33,208 nucleotides of DNA from Bacteroidales bacterium (GTDB taxonomy: Bacteria > Bacteroidota > Bacteroidia > Bacteroidales > VadinHA17). Below the pieces are notes generated by a model. That model saw only the letters and a list, made by a program, of their open reading frames with translations, ran no database searches and was not told the DNA's origin. The stretch covers positions 1 through 33,208 of the forward strand of contig JAAYQC010000120.1 in the NCBI GenBank assembly GCA_012519515.1, read 5' to 3'. Made by a program: the position numbers and the translations under genes. Of the stretch, positions 16,886 through 25,849 are shown in pieces (positions within the stretch are counted from its first letter, which is position 1; every line of letters starts with the position of its first letter).

Positions 16886-16928
16886 ATCATACCATTGAAA
16901 TTAAAATCAATATTATATTATGATGAAA
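16886..16928 (+). repeat. Repeated start-codon leader, copy A (esterase gene)
   Basis: This 43-base stretch ends in ATGATGAAA, the first three codons of the esterase gene. It matches copies B (20680-20716) and C (26664-26700) almost base for base, apart from a six-base insertion (TAAAAT) in the middle. Three bases further upstream (GGC at 16883) are shared with copy B only. The element is AT-rich and has no Shine-Dalgarno sequence. Confidence 0.75.
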
Positions 16929-18218
16929 AAGTTTTTTTCCGGATTGTTGATTTCAGCCTGCCTGTTTGTATTCTATCCCGTGAATGCACAGGTGGCGGAG
17001 CAAATGATAAAGATTATGGTTTCGCCCGATCATGATGACTGGCAGTACAGGACGGGTGAAAAGGCAAGTTTCACAGTACAGGTCTTTTATCATCAGAATC
17101 TGCTGAAAGGCGTGAAGGCTTATTATGAGATCGGGCCGGAGAAGATGGATCCTGTAAAAAAGGATTCGATGCTTCTTAACGGCAAACCCTTTGTTCTTGA
17201 AGGGGGCACGATGTCATCGCCAGGTTTTCTCCGCTGCGTGGTAAGTGTTGATTATGAAGGAAAAAGGTACAGGGGACTGGCGACAGCAGCTTTCAATCCT
17301 CAGGCAATCAGCCCAATCGTGAAGTATCCCGGCGATTTCAGGGCTTTCTGGGAATCGGCCAAAGCCGAACTTGCCAAAGTGCCGATGAATCCGCGGATGA
17401 CACTTATTCCTGAAAGGTGTACGGAAAACACCAATGTTTATCATGTCAGTCTTCAGAATATTGGCAACTCCAGGATATACGGGATTGTTTCAATTCCAAG
17501 GAAGGAAGGAAAATACCCCGCGATACTTGAGGTTCCGGGAGCAGGGGTGAGGGCCTATTCGCCTGATCTCAATCTTGCAGAACGTGGCGTTATCACTTTC
17601 GTGATAGGCATTCATGGAATACCCGTCAATCTCGATCCGGTTGTATATTCTGACCTTGGAAGCGGCGGCCTGAGGGAGTATTGGACAAACAATATGGATA
17701 ACCGCGACAGGTATTATTACAAGAGAGTCTATCTGGGATGTGTGAGGGCAAATGATTTTATTGCTTCCCTTCCCCAGTATGACGGATCAAACCTGGCCGT
17801 GACCGGAGGCAGTCAGGGCGGTGCACTCTCCATAGTCACAGCTTCCCTTGATCAGCGTGTAAAATACCTTGCCGCCGTTTATCCCGCGCTTTGTGATGTT
17901 ACCGGATATCTGTCGGGAAGGGCGGGAGGATGGCCGCATTTCTTCGACAGGAATAATGTCAAATATCACAACATTAAGGAGAAACTCGAGACCATACCAT
18001 ATTATGATGTTGTAAATTTTGCCAGGGAACTGAAAGCGACAGGATATTATTCATGGGGTTTCAACGATGAAACCTGTCCGCCGACATCCATGTACGCTGC
18101 CTATAATGTAATAAATGCTCCCAAAAGCCTGCATCTTGCACTTGAAACAGGGCACTGGACTTTCCCTGAACAGAACATACTGCTACAAAACTGGCTGATT
18201 GAAATGCTTAAAAAATAA
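16920..18218 (+). CDS. Secreted acetyl-xylan-esterase-like alpha/beta hydrolase (AXE1 / cephalosporin-C deacetylase family)
   Basis: A 432-residue secreted protein with a signal peptide (residues about 1-24, ending VNAQ). An N-terminal beta-rich domain (about 25-140) is followed by an alpha/beta-hydrolase domain. The catalytic triad is visible as S298 in GGSQGGA, D383 in FNDETCPP and H412 in TGHW, all in the family's normal order and setting. Members remove acetyl groups from xylan or other O-acetylated sugars. The start is ATG-ATG; either could be used. It stands alone, divergent from the SIS isomerase gene. The substrate cannot be read from sequence, and no SusC/SusD pair or glycoside hydrolase is nearby. 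Confidence 0.88.
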   Translation: MMKKFFSGLLISACLFVFYPVNAQVAEQMIKIMVSPDHDDWQYRTGEKASFTVQVFYHQNLLKGVKAYYEIGPEKMDPVKKDSMLLNGKPFVLEGGTMSSPGFLRCVVSVDYEGKRYRGLATAAFNPQAISPIVKYPGDFRAFWESAKAELAKVPMNPRMTLIPERCTENTNVYHVSLQNIGNSRIYGIVSIPRKEGKYPAILEVPGAGVRAYSPDLNLAERGVITFVIGIHGIPVNLDPVVYSDLGSGGLREYWTNNMDNRDRYYYKRVYLGCVRANDFIASLPQYDGSNLAVTGGSQGGALSIVTASLDQRVKYLAAVYPALCDVTGYLSGRAGGWPHFFDRNNVKYHNIKEKLETIPYYDVVNFARELKATGYYSWGFNDETCPPTSMYAAYNVINAPKSLHLALETGHWTFPEQNILLQNWLIEMLKK

Positions 18219-18385
18219 CAGGAAAACTTATATACAATTATATGGTTTTTTGATAAAAATTTTGTATTTTGATCAAAGTATGTTAATCAGGTGGCAAACG
18301 GATTTTCCGTTATGATATACTTAATATATTGTATGATTAATTATGTTAAAATACCTCATTCAGAGTACTTTGATAAAGTGTCGAT

Positions 18386-18417
18386 TTTGGTGGTTTATTC
18401 TATATTTATTATTTTTG
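18386..18417 (+). promoter_or_regulatory. Promoter of the CapD-like dehydratase gene
   Basis: TTTG at 18386-18389, a 20-base spacer and TATTTTTG at 18410-18417 give a good Bacteroidota promoter, with a leader of about 50 bases. The rest of the 18219-18473 gap shows only AT-rich sequence. Confidence 0.6.
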
Positions 18418-18473
18418 ACATAACAAAAATGACCCTGCACTCCGGCAGTGCAGTAGCAAAACTTTCATATTGA

Positions 18474-20423
18474 ATGCTGGACATTAGCAATAATATAAAA
18501 GAGACTATCAGGAAACTGGCATCTCATTTCTTCCACAACTATTCCATTCCACGATGGATGTTGTTCCTGCATGACATTGCAGCTGTGTTTTTCACCTTTT
18601 TGCTATCCTATTTATTGAGGTATAACTTCGTATCCGGCGACATACCAATGGAGAAGGTACTGTTGCACGGGCTGATTACACTGCTGGTGTATACGATTTT
18701 TATGTTGATCTTCCGATCCTACGCGGGGCTTATACGTCATACAACGCTTACCGACATTACCCTTGTATTTCTCACTACCACTGTCTCAGCTTTAATAATG
18801 GTGTTTTTCTCGCTTTTGGGCGGGAAACTGAAAATTGGTCAAAACTTCACAGTACCGATATCCATTCTTTTGATCCATTATGTTCTTATCACGGTCTATT
18901 TGTTCTACATGAGGATCGCGGTAAAGGTATTGTTCAGATTTGCCCATCATTCCTACAAGAGGTTGACCAAAAGGGTTTTAATTTACGGTGCGGGGGAGAT
19001 GGGATTCGTTGTCAAGCGTGTTCTTGTGAGCGATCCCAGGGGAGGTTTCAGTGTCAGCGGTTTCATTGACGATAACCGTCATTTGCAGGGAAAGAAAATA
19101 AATGATATCCCGGTGTACAATTCAGATATCCTTAATCAAGGGTTTGTTAAGAAACACAATATTGAAACTCTTGTACTCGCGATTGCCAATATTCCTCCTA
19201 CCAGAAAAAGCGAGATCATCCGTAAAGCCATATCACTTGATATTGAGATTCTTGAGACCCCTGCCATTGATAAGTGGCTTAACGGACAGCTTGAGGTACG
19301 ACAGTTACAGAAAGTCAAACTGGAGGACCTGCTTGGCAGGGAACCGATAAAACTCAATCTTGATGCCATCAGTAAGGGATTGTCGGATAAAACCATCCTG
19401 GTAACAGGTGCGGCCGGATCTATAGGTTCTGAAATAGTCCGTCAGCTTTCGCACTTCGAAACGCGTATGGCGGTTCTCATCGACCAGGCAGAAACACCGG
19501 TGTTTCACCTTGAAAACGAGCTGAGGAAAGACTTCAGCCACATGACATTCAGGACAATATTGGCAGATGTTACCAACCTGGAAAAGATGGATAAGATTTT
19601 CCGGGCTTACCGGCCCGAGGTGGTTTTTCATGCAGCAGCCTACAAACATGTTCCACTAATGGAGGCAAATCCTCATGAGGCATTGCGCGTCAATGTCGGA
19701 GGAACGCGGAACATGGTGGAACTGTCGGTAAAGTATGGAGTCAGGAAGTTTGTTATGATCTCCACCGACAAGTCGGTAAATCCGACAAATATCATGGGAG
19801 CCTCAAAGCGTGTATGTGAAATGCTTGTTCAGACCAAGGCGATGAAAGAAGGAGTGAAAACCCAGTTCGTCATTACCAGGTTCGGGAACGTACTGGGATC
19901 CAACGGCTCTGTAATCCCTCTTTTCAAAAAGCAAATTGAAGAAGGTGGACCGGTCACTGTCACTCATCCCGATATAACTCGGTATTTCATGACCATACCT
20001 GAAGCCTGCCAGCTGGTTCTGGAGGCCGGGTTTATGGGTAACGGGGGTGAAATCTTTGTATTCGATATGGGTAAGCCGGTAAGGATAGCTGATATGGCAG
20101 TGAACATGATAAAGCTTTCGGGACTTGAACCGGGAAAGGACATCAAGATAGAGTACACGGGGTTGCGTCCTGGAGAGAAGCTATATGAAGAGCTGTTGTC
20201 ATCAGAGGAAGAAATTCAGCCGACTCATCATCAGAAGATAAAGATTGCCAAAGTCGACAGGAAAGACTACAAGACCGAAGTGCTGCATGTCATTGCATCC
20301 CTCCGTAATATTTACGGACTCAGTGATGATGAAGTGGTTGATTTCTTTGAACTGCTCGTTCCCGAGTATAAAAGTGCCAAGGAATCCATTACCATTAATG
20401 GCAATTCGCCTCAGAAAAACTGA
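18474..20423 (+). CDS. CapD/WbpM/PglF-type membrane NDP-sugar 4,6-dehydratase
   Basis: A 649-residue inner-membrane enzyme. Four hydrophobic helices (about 25-155) are followed by a first nucleotide-binding fold (GAGEMG, 172-177) and a C-terminal extended SDR domain with GAAGSIG at 312-318. The catalytic tyrosine of ordinary SDRs is replaced by methionine (M441, with K445 in MGASK), which is diagnostic of the large WbpM/CapD/PglF class. These convert UDP-GlcNAc to a UDP-4-keto-6-deoxy sugar, the first step to bacillosamine, QuiNAc or FucNAc. Length matches the family. It has its own promoter and a hairpin terminator. The 2-epimerase at 31.9 kb could belong to the same surface-polysaccharide network. 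The precise product is not predictable. Confidence 0.93.
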   Translation: MLDISNNIKETIRKLASHFFHNYSIPRWMLFLHDIAAVFFTFLLSYLLRYNFVSGDIPMEKVLLHGLITLLVYTIFMLIFRSYAGLIRHTTLTDITLVFLTTTVSALIMVFFSLLGGKLKIGQNFTVPISILLIHYVLITVYLFYMRIAVKVLFRFAHHSYKRLTKRVLIYGAGEMGFVVKRVLVSDPRGGFSVSGFIDDNRHLQGKKINDIPVYNSDILNQGFVKKHNIETLVLAIANIPPTRKSEIIRKAISLDIEILETPAIDKWLNGQLEVRQLQKVKLEDLLGREPIKLNLDAISKGLSDKTILVTGAAGSIGSEIVRQLSHFETRMAVLIDQAETPVFHLENELRKDFSHMTFRTILADVTNLEKMDKIFRAYRPEVVFHAAAYKHVPLMEANPHEALRVNVGGTRNMVELSVKYGVRKFVMISTDKSVNPTNIMGASKRVCEMLVQTKAMKEGVKTQFVITRFGNVLGSNGSVIPLFKKQIEEGGPVTVTHPDITRYFMTIPEACQLVLEAGFMGNGGEIFVFDMGKPVRIADMAVNMIKLSGLEPGKDIKIEYTGLRPGEKLYEELLSSEEEIQPTHHQKIKIAKVDRKDYKTEVLHVIASLRNIYGLSDDEVVDFFELLVPEYKSAKESITINGNSPQKN

Positions 20424-20440
20424 TCGGATAAGCAGCAAAA

Positions 20441-20462
20441 AAAGCGCCCCTAAAGGCGCTTT
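20441..20462. terminator. Two-way terminator between the dehydratase gene and tRNA-Arg
   Basis: AAAGCGCC (20441-20448) and GGCGCTTT (20455-20462) form an eight-base-pair stem with a six-base loop. The run of A before it (20437-20443) becomes a T run on the minus strand, so it is strongest as the tRNA terminator. It lies 18 bases after the dehydratase stop. Confidence 0.8.
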
Positions 20463-20465
20463 ATG

Positions 20466-20539
20466 TGATCCCGACAGGATTCAAACCTGTAACCTTCTGA
20501 TCCGTAGTCAGATGCTCTATTCAGTTAAGCTACGGGACC
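20466..20539 (-). tRNA. tRNA-Arg (anticodon ACG)
   Basis: A 74-base cloverleaf on the minus strand. Acceptor arms GGTCCCG/CGGGATC pair fully with one G-U, and the discriminator is A. The anticodon stem TCTGA/TCAGA encloses loop CTACGGA with ACG at the anticodon position. The T stem ACAGG/CCTGT has loop TTTGAAT. The CCA end is not encoded. It would read CGN arginine codons after A34 to inosine editing. Confidence 0.95.
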
Positions 20540-20559
20540 TGATTATTTAATTCAGCTTG

Positions 20560-20567
20560 CAAATATA
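20560..20567 (-). promoter_or_regulatory. Possible -7 box of the tRNA-Arg promoter
   Basis: TATATTTG on the minus strand (complement of 20560-20567) matches TAnnTTTG and lies about 20 bases before the tRNA 5' end. No -33 TTTG is present at the right distance. Confidence 0.35.
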
Positions 20568-20679
20568 GTAATTTTTTTACCCCTGTTAATGCTCATAACT
20601 AATTTCGAGGAAATGTAAAATATTTAATATTTTATGTCGTTGAAAATTGGCACGCGGTGTATGGATTCATCTGCAAGGC

Positions 20680-20716
20680 ATCATACCATTAAAATCAAAA
20701 TTATATTATGATGAAA
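20680..20716 (+). repeat. Repeated start-codon leader, copy B (asmA-like gene)
   Basis: A 37-base element ending in the first three codons ATGATGAAA. It is identical to copy C (26664-26700) at 34 of 37 positions without gaps, by direct comparison. The preceding GGC (20677-20679) is shared with copy A. No TTTG/TAnnTTTG promoter is recognisable in the gap 20540-20707. Confidence 0.75.
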
Positions 20717-23518
20717 AAAGCAAGTTCAATAATACTTAAATCTCTCCTCGGTATTGTACTGCTGATACTTGTACTTCTTTTCACTGTGCCCGTGATATTC
20801 AAGGGTAAAATAAAGGAAAAAGTCGTCAGCGTGATAAACGAATCGGTAAATGCCAGAGTAAGCTTCGGAGACTATAAGCTCGGGTTTTTTAAAAACTTTC
20901 CAAACCTGACGTTTTCGATGAACGACTTTTCGGTTGCCGGTACCGGGGATTTTGAAAGCGATACACTGGCTGCCGCGAAATCAATAAACCTTGTATTCAA
21001 CCTTTCAAGTCTCTTCGGGAAGGAAGGCTATGAAGTAAGATCGATATTGATAGATGCTGCTAAAATAAAAACCCTGGTTCTCGAAGACGGAAGTGCAAAC
21101 TGGGATATCATGAAGGAATCCGATGAAACGGAATCAGAAGGGGATTCAGACTCTGATATAAAAATACTGCTTCGGGAGGTGAAGATGCTTAACAGTTCAT
21201 TCTCATACATTGACAGGGAATCGGATATGGCCGCGTGGCTCGATGATCTGAGCGGCAGCCTGAGCGGCGACCTGACAGGAAGCAAAAGTGACCTGGTCAT
21301 TAATCTCAACTCCGACGATTTTACCTTTGAAATGGACGATATGAAATATATCAGCAGGGTAAAAGCCAATGCAATAGTAAATGTTCTGGCCGATCTCGAC
21401 AGCATGATATTCCGCCTGAGGGACAATACTGTTTCACTCAATGACCTTCAGCTTAAACTGGCCGGAACCGTGATTATGCCAGAGGATGACATTGAAACTG
21501 ACCTTACATTCATGGCGGAGGAAACTTCCTTCAAGTCGCTGATATCCCTGATCCCTGCTTTCTATATGAAGGACTTTCAGGATCTCAGGGCCGACGGAAG
21601 CTTTAACCTCTCAGGATCGGCGAAGGGAGTATACAGCAGTGCCGACAGTACCATGCCCGATATCTCACTCAATCTGAGCGTGAAGGATGGTCTGATAAGC
21701 TACCCGGCCCTGCCGGAGCAGATCAGGCGGATAAACGTTGAGTCGGCGATATTTGTCGACGGTAAGGATATGGATAAAACAAGGGTGGATGTAACAGGAT
21801 TTCATTTCGAACTTGCCGGAAATCCGTTCGACATGAGGTTTTATCTCAGGACACCCATAAGCGATCCGGATATCGATGGTTCAGCCAGGGGGAAAATCGA
21901 TCTTGGCGCGCTGTCGAAGGCTGTTCCGATGGATAGCCTGGAATTGTCGGGGCTGATTGATATTGCTGTTGATTTGTCAGGACGGATGTCGATGCTGGAG
22001 AAATCGCAGTACGACAGGTTTCAGGCATCGGGCAATATCGGCCTGAAAGACATGACGGTATTAATGACCGGATATCCGGGGATTAGCATCAGGGAGGCCG
22101 ATATGGCAATAACTCCTGCATTTGCCGAACTTAAAAAAGCAGAGCTGAATATAGGTTCCGGCAGTGACTTCAGCCTTGGAGGAAGACTGCAGAACTACAT
22201 ACCATACATGCTTAAGGATGAAACGATAAGCGGCAATCTTTCACTTTATTCACGTCAGATCGATATGACTGAGATAATGGAAGGAATGTCATCGGATACA
22301 GAAGATGAGGATACCACATCTCTTGCAGTAATAAAAGTGCCTGAGAATATCGACTTCGACTTCAGGGCCAAAGTCGACAAGTTCAGCTACAACAAGATAA
22401 ATGCCGAAAATGTCAGCGGTCATATTGTTGTAAAGGATGGAATACTTAGCTTCAGGGATACAGGAATGGATCTTCTCGGCGGGAAAGTTACCTTCAATGC
22501 AGCCTATGACACACGCGACACCCTTAATCCTTTTGTGAACGCCAGCCTGAGCGTGAATAACCTTGCTGTTAAGGATGCTTTTGAAACATTCAACACCATA
22601 AGGATGCTGGCTCCCACAGCAAAGGGAGTTGATGGAAAATTTGCATTTAGCCTCAATTTCAGCAGTCTGCTTCAGAAAGATTTCATGCCCAGGATAGCGT
22701 CTATAACAGGAGACGGAAAGATGCAGTCAAGTGAGTTGACTCTTGTTGAATCGGTAGTTTTCAATACAATGAAGGAAGTTTTGAAATTAGGGCAAGGCTA
22801 CACCAACACCTTCAAGGATTTGAATCTCAGTTTCAGGATAAGGGAGGGAAGGATATTTGTTAATCCCTTCAATACCAGGGTTGGCAATATTAAAATGAAC
22901 GTAAGTGGCGACCAGGGTCTGGACCAGACAGTCAATTATGTTATCAGGACTGAAATTCCAAGAGCGGATCTTGGAAATGCAGCCAACTCGCTTATTGATG
23001 GTCTGTCGGCTCAGGCATCAGTCTTTGGATTGACGGTAAAATCCTCGGATGTTATAAAGGTAAATGTAAATGTGACCGGAACCTTCCTCAAACCTCTTGT
23101 GAAGCCATTTTTCGGTGAATCAGCCCCTGAGAGCCTGTCAGCCGGTATTCGGGAAACAGCCGGGGAAAGCGTAAAGGAAAAAGTGGAAGAAGCCAGGGAT
23201 AAAGTAAAAAGTGAGGCTGAAATCCAGGGCGACAGGCTGGTTCAGGAGGCGGAGGAAACAGGGCAGAAGCTGAGAGATGAAGCAGCAAGTGCTGCAGAGA
23301 AGATCAGGCAGGAAGCCAGGGCTCAGGCCGACAGGCTTATCAGGGAAGCGGAATCTAAAGGTCCTGTTGCAAAGCTTGCTGCTCAGAAGGCAGCCGATTC
23401 TGTCGTCAAAGAAGCCGACAGGCGGGCTGATCAACTGATAAGGGAAGCTGATGAAAAAGCCATTAAGCTTGTCGATGAGGCAAAGTCAAAACGGGAGGAA
23501 CTTATCAATAAGATATAA
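20708..23518 (+). CDS. AsmA-family envelope protein with C-terminal 11-residue repeats
   Basis: A 936-residue protein with one N-terminal membrane helix (about 8-30, SLLGIVLLILVLLFTVPVIF) and a long beta-rich body typical of the AsmA/YhdP/TamB-like bridge family, thought to take part in lipid transport or outer-membrane assembly. The AsmA start pattern (signal helix, then KIKEKVVSVINESVNARVSFGDYKLGFFKNFPNLTF in outline) and the AsmA_2-like C-terminal part (about 560-800) are recognisable. After about residue 815 comes a charged helical tail. Residues 841-928 divide into eight blocks of 11, for example GDRLVQEAEET and ADRLIREAESK. Start is ATG-ATG behind repeated leader B. It stands alone. Family confident, function inferred. 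Confidence 0.87.
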   Translation: MMKKASSIILKSLLGIVLLILVLLFTVPVIFKGKIKEKVVSVINESVNARVSFGDYKLGFFKNFPNLTFSMNDFSVAGTGDFESDTLAAAKSINLVFNLSSLFGKEGYEVRSILIDAAKIKTLVLEDGSANWDIMKESDETESEGDSDSDIKILLREVKMLNSSFSYIDRESDMAAWLDDLSGSLSGDLTGSKSDLVINLNSDDFTFEMDDMKYISRVKANAIVNVLADLDSMIFRLRDNTVSLNDLQLKLAGTVIMPEDDIETDLTFMAEETSFKSLISLIPAFYMKDFQDLRADGSFNLSGSAKGVYSSADSTMPDISLNLSVKDGLISYPALPEQIRRINVESAIFVDGKDMDKTRVDVTGFHFELAGNPFDMRFYLRTPISDPDIDGSARGKIDLGALSKAVPMDSLELSGLIDIAVDLSGRMSMLEKSQYDRFQASGNIGLKDMTVLMTGYPGISIREADMAITPAFAELKKAELNIGSGSDFSLGGRLQNYIPYMLKDETISGNLSLYSRQIDMTEIMEGMSSDTEDEDTTSLAVIKVPENIDFDFRAKVDKFSYNKINAENVSGHIVVKDGILSFRDTGMDLLGGKVTFNAAYDTRDTLNPFVNASLSVNNLAVKDAFETFNTIRMLAPTAKGVDGKFAFSLNFSSLLQKDFMPRIASITGDGKMQSSELTLVESVVFNTMKEVLKLGQGYTNTFKDLNLSFRIREGRIFVNPFNTRVGNIKMNVSGDQGLDQTVNYVIRTEIPRADLGNAANSLIDGLSAQASVFGLTVKSSDVIKVNVNVTGTFLKPLVKPFFGESAPESLSAGIRETAGESVKEKVEEARDKVKSEAEIQGDRLVQEAEETGQKLRDEAASAAEKIRQEARAQADRLIREAESKGPVAKLAAQKAADSVVKEADRRADQLIREADEKAIKLVDEAKSKREELINKI

Positions 23519-23520
23519 AA

Positions 23521-23550
23521 AAAGAGGCTGTTCTTCCGGACAGCCTCTTT
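23521..23550. terminator. Two-way terminator between asmA-like gene and rplS
   Basis: AAAGAGGCTGT (23521-23531) and ACAGCCTCTTT (23540-23550) form a perfect eleven-base-pair stem with an eight-base loop. On the minus strand it is followed by an unbroken T run (complement of 23514-23523), making a strong rplS terminator. It lies just after the asmA stop and probably serves both genes. Confidence 0.88.
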
Positions 23551-23564
23551 CATATTCAACTATT

Positions 23565-23912
23565 TCAGAATTTCCTTTCCCTGATACGTGCTTTCTTTCC
23601 GGTAAGATCGCGGAGGTAGAATATTCTTGCCCTGCGAACTTTGCCGTGTTTACTGACTTCTATCTTGTCGATCAAAGGGGAGGCAATCGGGAATATTCTT
23701 TCAACACCTATATTGCCTGACATTTTCCTTACAGTAAAAGTCTCGGTGTGACCGCTGCCGCTACGCTGGATCACAACTCCGCGGAACTGCTGGATTCTCT
23801 CCTTATTACCTTCCTTAATCTTATAGTGAACAGTAACTGTATCCCCGGCAAGAAACCTGGGAAATTCATTTTTTACTGCAAATTCCTTATCAACGACATC
23901 CATTAAATTCAT
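23565..23912 (-). CDS. rplS: 50S ribosomal protein L19
   Basis: A 115-residue protein with the normal length and signature of bL19: [29 protein letters not shown], then [23 protein letters not shown] and the basic tail [22 protein letters not shown]. It sits at the subunit interface of the ribosome. Two ATG codons (23912 and 23903) are possible; I keep the first. A consensus promoter lies about 45 bases upstream. It is not next to trmD/rimM as in Proteobacteria, which is common in this phylum. Confidence 0.97.
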   Translation of the reverse strand: MNLMDVVDKEFAVKNEFPRFLAGDTVTVHYKIKEGNKERIQQFRGVVIQRSGSGHTETFTVRKMSGNIGVERIFPIASPLIDKIEVSKHGKVRRARIFYLRDLTGKKARIRERKF

Positions 23913-23957
23913 TTCACAACAGTTTTGTTACAAACAACATGATCAAAAATCAGGGTG

Positions 23958-23988
23958 CAAAAATACAATTTTTATTATTATTCACAAA
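23958..23988 (-). promoter_or_regulatory. Promoter of rplS
   Basis: On the minus strand TTTG (complement of 23985-23988), a 19-base spacer and TATTTTTG (complement of 23958-23965) fit the consensus completely. Confidence 0.78.
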
Positions 23989-24029
23989 TAGCATTATTTT
24001 AATTTTGTCAGATGCTGGTAAACAAAACA

Positions 24030-25763
24030 TTAATGACTGTCGCCGGCAGGTACCAGAAGCTTGGTGCCTGTATCCCGGATAACCGATTTCTTCCAATTGT
24101 CGTCATAGCCCGGCTGCATAGGGGAGGAGGGATATCCATCCCCGGATGTTGAAAATCTGCCGTTTACTTCTTTCTTGATATTGCCGTCGATGTACTTGAC
24201 AAGAAGATATTCACTAAGCTTTTTCCATTCCCTGAATGTATTCTGAGCTGTCTCAACCGAATACCTGGTGAGGTAATCGCGGGCTTTCCAGACATCTGTT
24301 TCGTATAGTTTCTTAGCCTCCGCATCTATTTCCGATACTGTCTGGCTGATATATTTCTTTTCCAGTTCCCTCTGGACCTTTAGTGCATCCTCGCTCATCA
24401 GGTCGTAGCGCTGGTAACACATGTTTGCAACCAGGTTGAACAGCCAGAAGGCAGAAGTGGGTGAGTAGGTTACCATGTCTCCGTTCCCGACCCTGAAACA
24501 TTCCGGTATCTCGGTAATTCCGCAGTAAATCGGGTTGAAAACGGTAGTGCTGGCATCGTCGACACCGAACCAGAAAATTCCCCCTATGGGATCGGGAAGC
24601 CAGTTGCGTGATTCGGCAACAAAGACAAAGCCTGTCTGCTGTGTGGCTGTTGCCCTTTCGTTACAGTAGCTTGGAGCGTTGGGGTCATCGGATACCTTCC
24701 ATGTAAGGGGTCTCCATCTGTAGGGAAGGCCGAAGGGGCCGGCGCCAATATCTCTTCTCATGTCAAATTCAGTACCCTCGAGATGATCGCGCATAAAGTT
24801 CATGAGATCGTAGTTGGAGATTTTCCTGTTCGGTTTGATCCAGAGAGGCATTCTGTTGCTGAGTTCATGTCCTGATGCATAGGCCTTATACTGTTCCATA
24901 TCATCGCCGACAGCCCTGAAGAATGACCATACCCTTATTTCGCAGAATCTTGCACCGTCGAAGGTAACCGGGTTAAAGGTATCGGAGAAACTGAAGTCCT
25001 GATCGGGGCCATTGTACAGACCTTTGGATCTGGCAAATTCTATGACGTCATGTGCATAAACACATTCCACAAGTGGGTCGGATATCCTGCGAAGATCTTT
25101 TGAAGTGATTGCAATGCTGTTTTTCTTGCCGCTTGCAAGCGGGAAAGTCTGAATCCTTGCCTGGTTAGCATGCGCGCATACATATCCGTCGGGGATAAGG
25201 CGTGCCACCCATACAGCTCCCTTATTGCCTTTACCCTTGCCTGTCATTTCGAGTATCCATGCCTCGTTAGGATCGGCGATGGACAATGATTCACCCGAGC
25301 TTGCATATCCGTATTCAGAAACAAGTTCGGAAATTACCTTTATGGCTTCCCTGGCATTTTTTGCCCTTTGAAGCGCGATGTATATCAGGCTGCCATAGTC
25401 CATAATGCCTTCCGGATCCATAAGTCCGTCAATTCCGCCGTAAGTAGTTTCCGCGATCGACAGCTGGTATTCATTCATGTTTCCCACCACTGAATAAGTA
25501 TGCCTTACCTGGGGGATCTTTCCCAGATACCTGCCTGAGTCCCATTCCCATACCTCAAGCATCGCACCTTCGGGATAATCCCTTGAAGGCCAGTGGTAGA
25601 GTTCCCCGTACAACACGTGGGAATCAGCCGAGTATGTTATCATAACGGAACCGTTGGCCGATGCTCCCCTGGTAACTATCAGGTTTGTGCACGCGGACGA
25701 TTCCGGAGCCTGGATCATCCAGGAGAAAATAATTGCCGTTATTGCTGCGAATAGCTTTTTCAT
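24030..25763 (-). CDS. Secreted C69 family dipeptidase
   Basis: A 577-residue Ntn-hydrolase of peptidase family C69 (pfam Peptidase_C69, PepD-A type). After a signal sequence (1-24) the mature protein should begin with the nucleophile C25 in SSACTNLIVT, followed by GSVMITYSADSH, the usual opening. Other family features are VVGNMNEYQLSIAETTYGG near 100 and MRDHLEGTEFDM near 330. The enzyme cleaves dipeptides in the envelope. Length is normal. It has its own promoter between it and cutC; no clear terminator is seen in the 41 bases before the rplS promoter. Confidence 0.93.
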   Translation of the reverse strand: MKKLFAAITAIIFSWMIQAPESSACTNLIVTRGASANGSVMITYSADSHVLYGELYHWPSRDYPEGAMLEVWEWDSGRYLGKIPQVRHTYSVVGNMNEYQLSIAETTYGGIDGLMDPEGIMDYGSLIYIALQRAKNAREAIKVISELVSEYGYASSGESLSIADPNEAWILEMTGKGKGNKGAVWVARLIPDGYVCAHANQARIQTFPLASGKKNSIAITSKDLRRISDPLVECVYAHDVIEFARSKGLYNGPDQDFSFSDTFNPVTFDGARFCEIRVWSFFRAVGDDMEQYKAYASGHELSNRMPLWIKPNRKISNYDLMNFMRDHLEGTEFDMRRDIGAGPFGLPYRWRPLTWKVSDDPNAPSYCNERATATQQTGFVFVAESRNWLPDPIGGIFWFGVDDASTTVFNPIYCGITEIPECFRVGNGDMVTYSPTSAFWLFNLVANMCYQRYDLMSEDALKVQRELEKKYISQTVSEIDAEAKKLYETDVWKARDYLTRYSVETAQNTFREWKKLSEYLLVKYIDGNIKKEVNGRFSTSGDGYPSSPMQPGYDDNWKKSVIRDTGTKLLVPAGDSH

Positions 25764-25814
25764 AAGTATGTTATTGGTTTTACAATTCTTTAGATTTTAA
25801 GATTTCCGGAAATG

Positions 25815-25844
25815 CAAAGGTAACAAGCCGGACAAGATTTCAAA
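25815..25844 (-). promoter_or_regulatory. Promoter of the C69 dipeptidase gene
   Basis: On the minus strand TTTG (complement of 25841-25844), an 18-base spacer and TACCTTTG (complement of 25815-25822). It lies directly after the cutC stop codon. Confidence 0.65.
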
Positions 25845-25849
25845 GAGAT

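Noticed and set aside
18291-18473. Open frame of 60 codons ahead of the CapD-like gene, partly hydrophobic
   Set aside because: It begins with GTG, contains the probable promoter of the next gene (18386-18417), is AT-rich and resembles no family I know.
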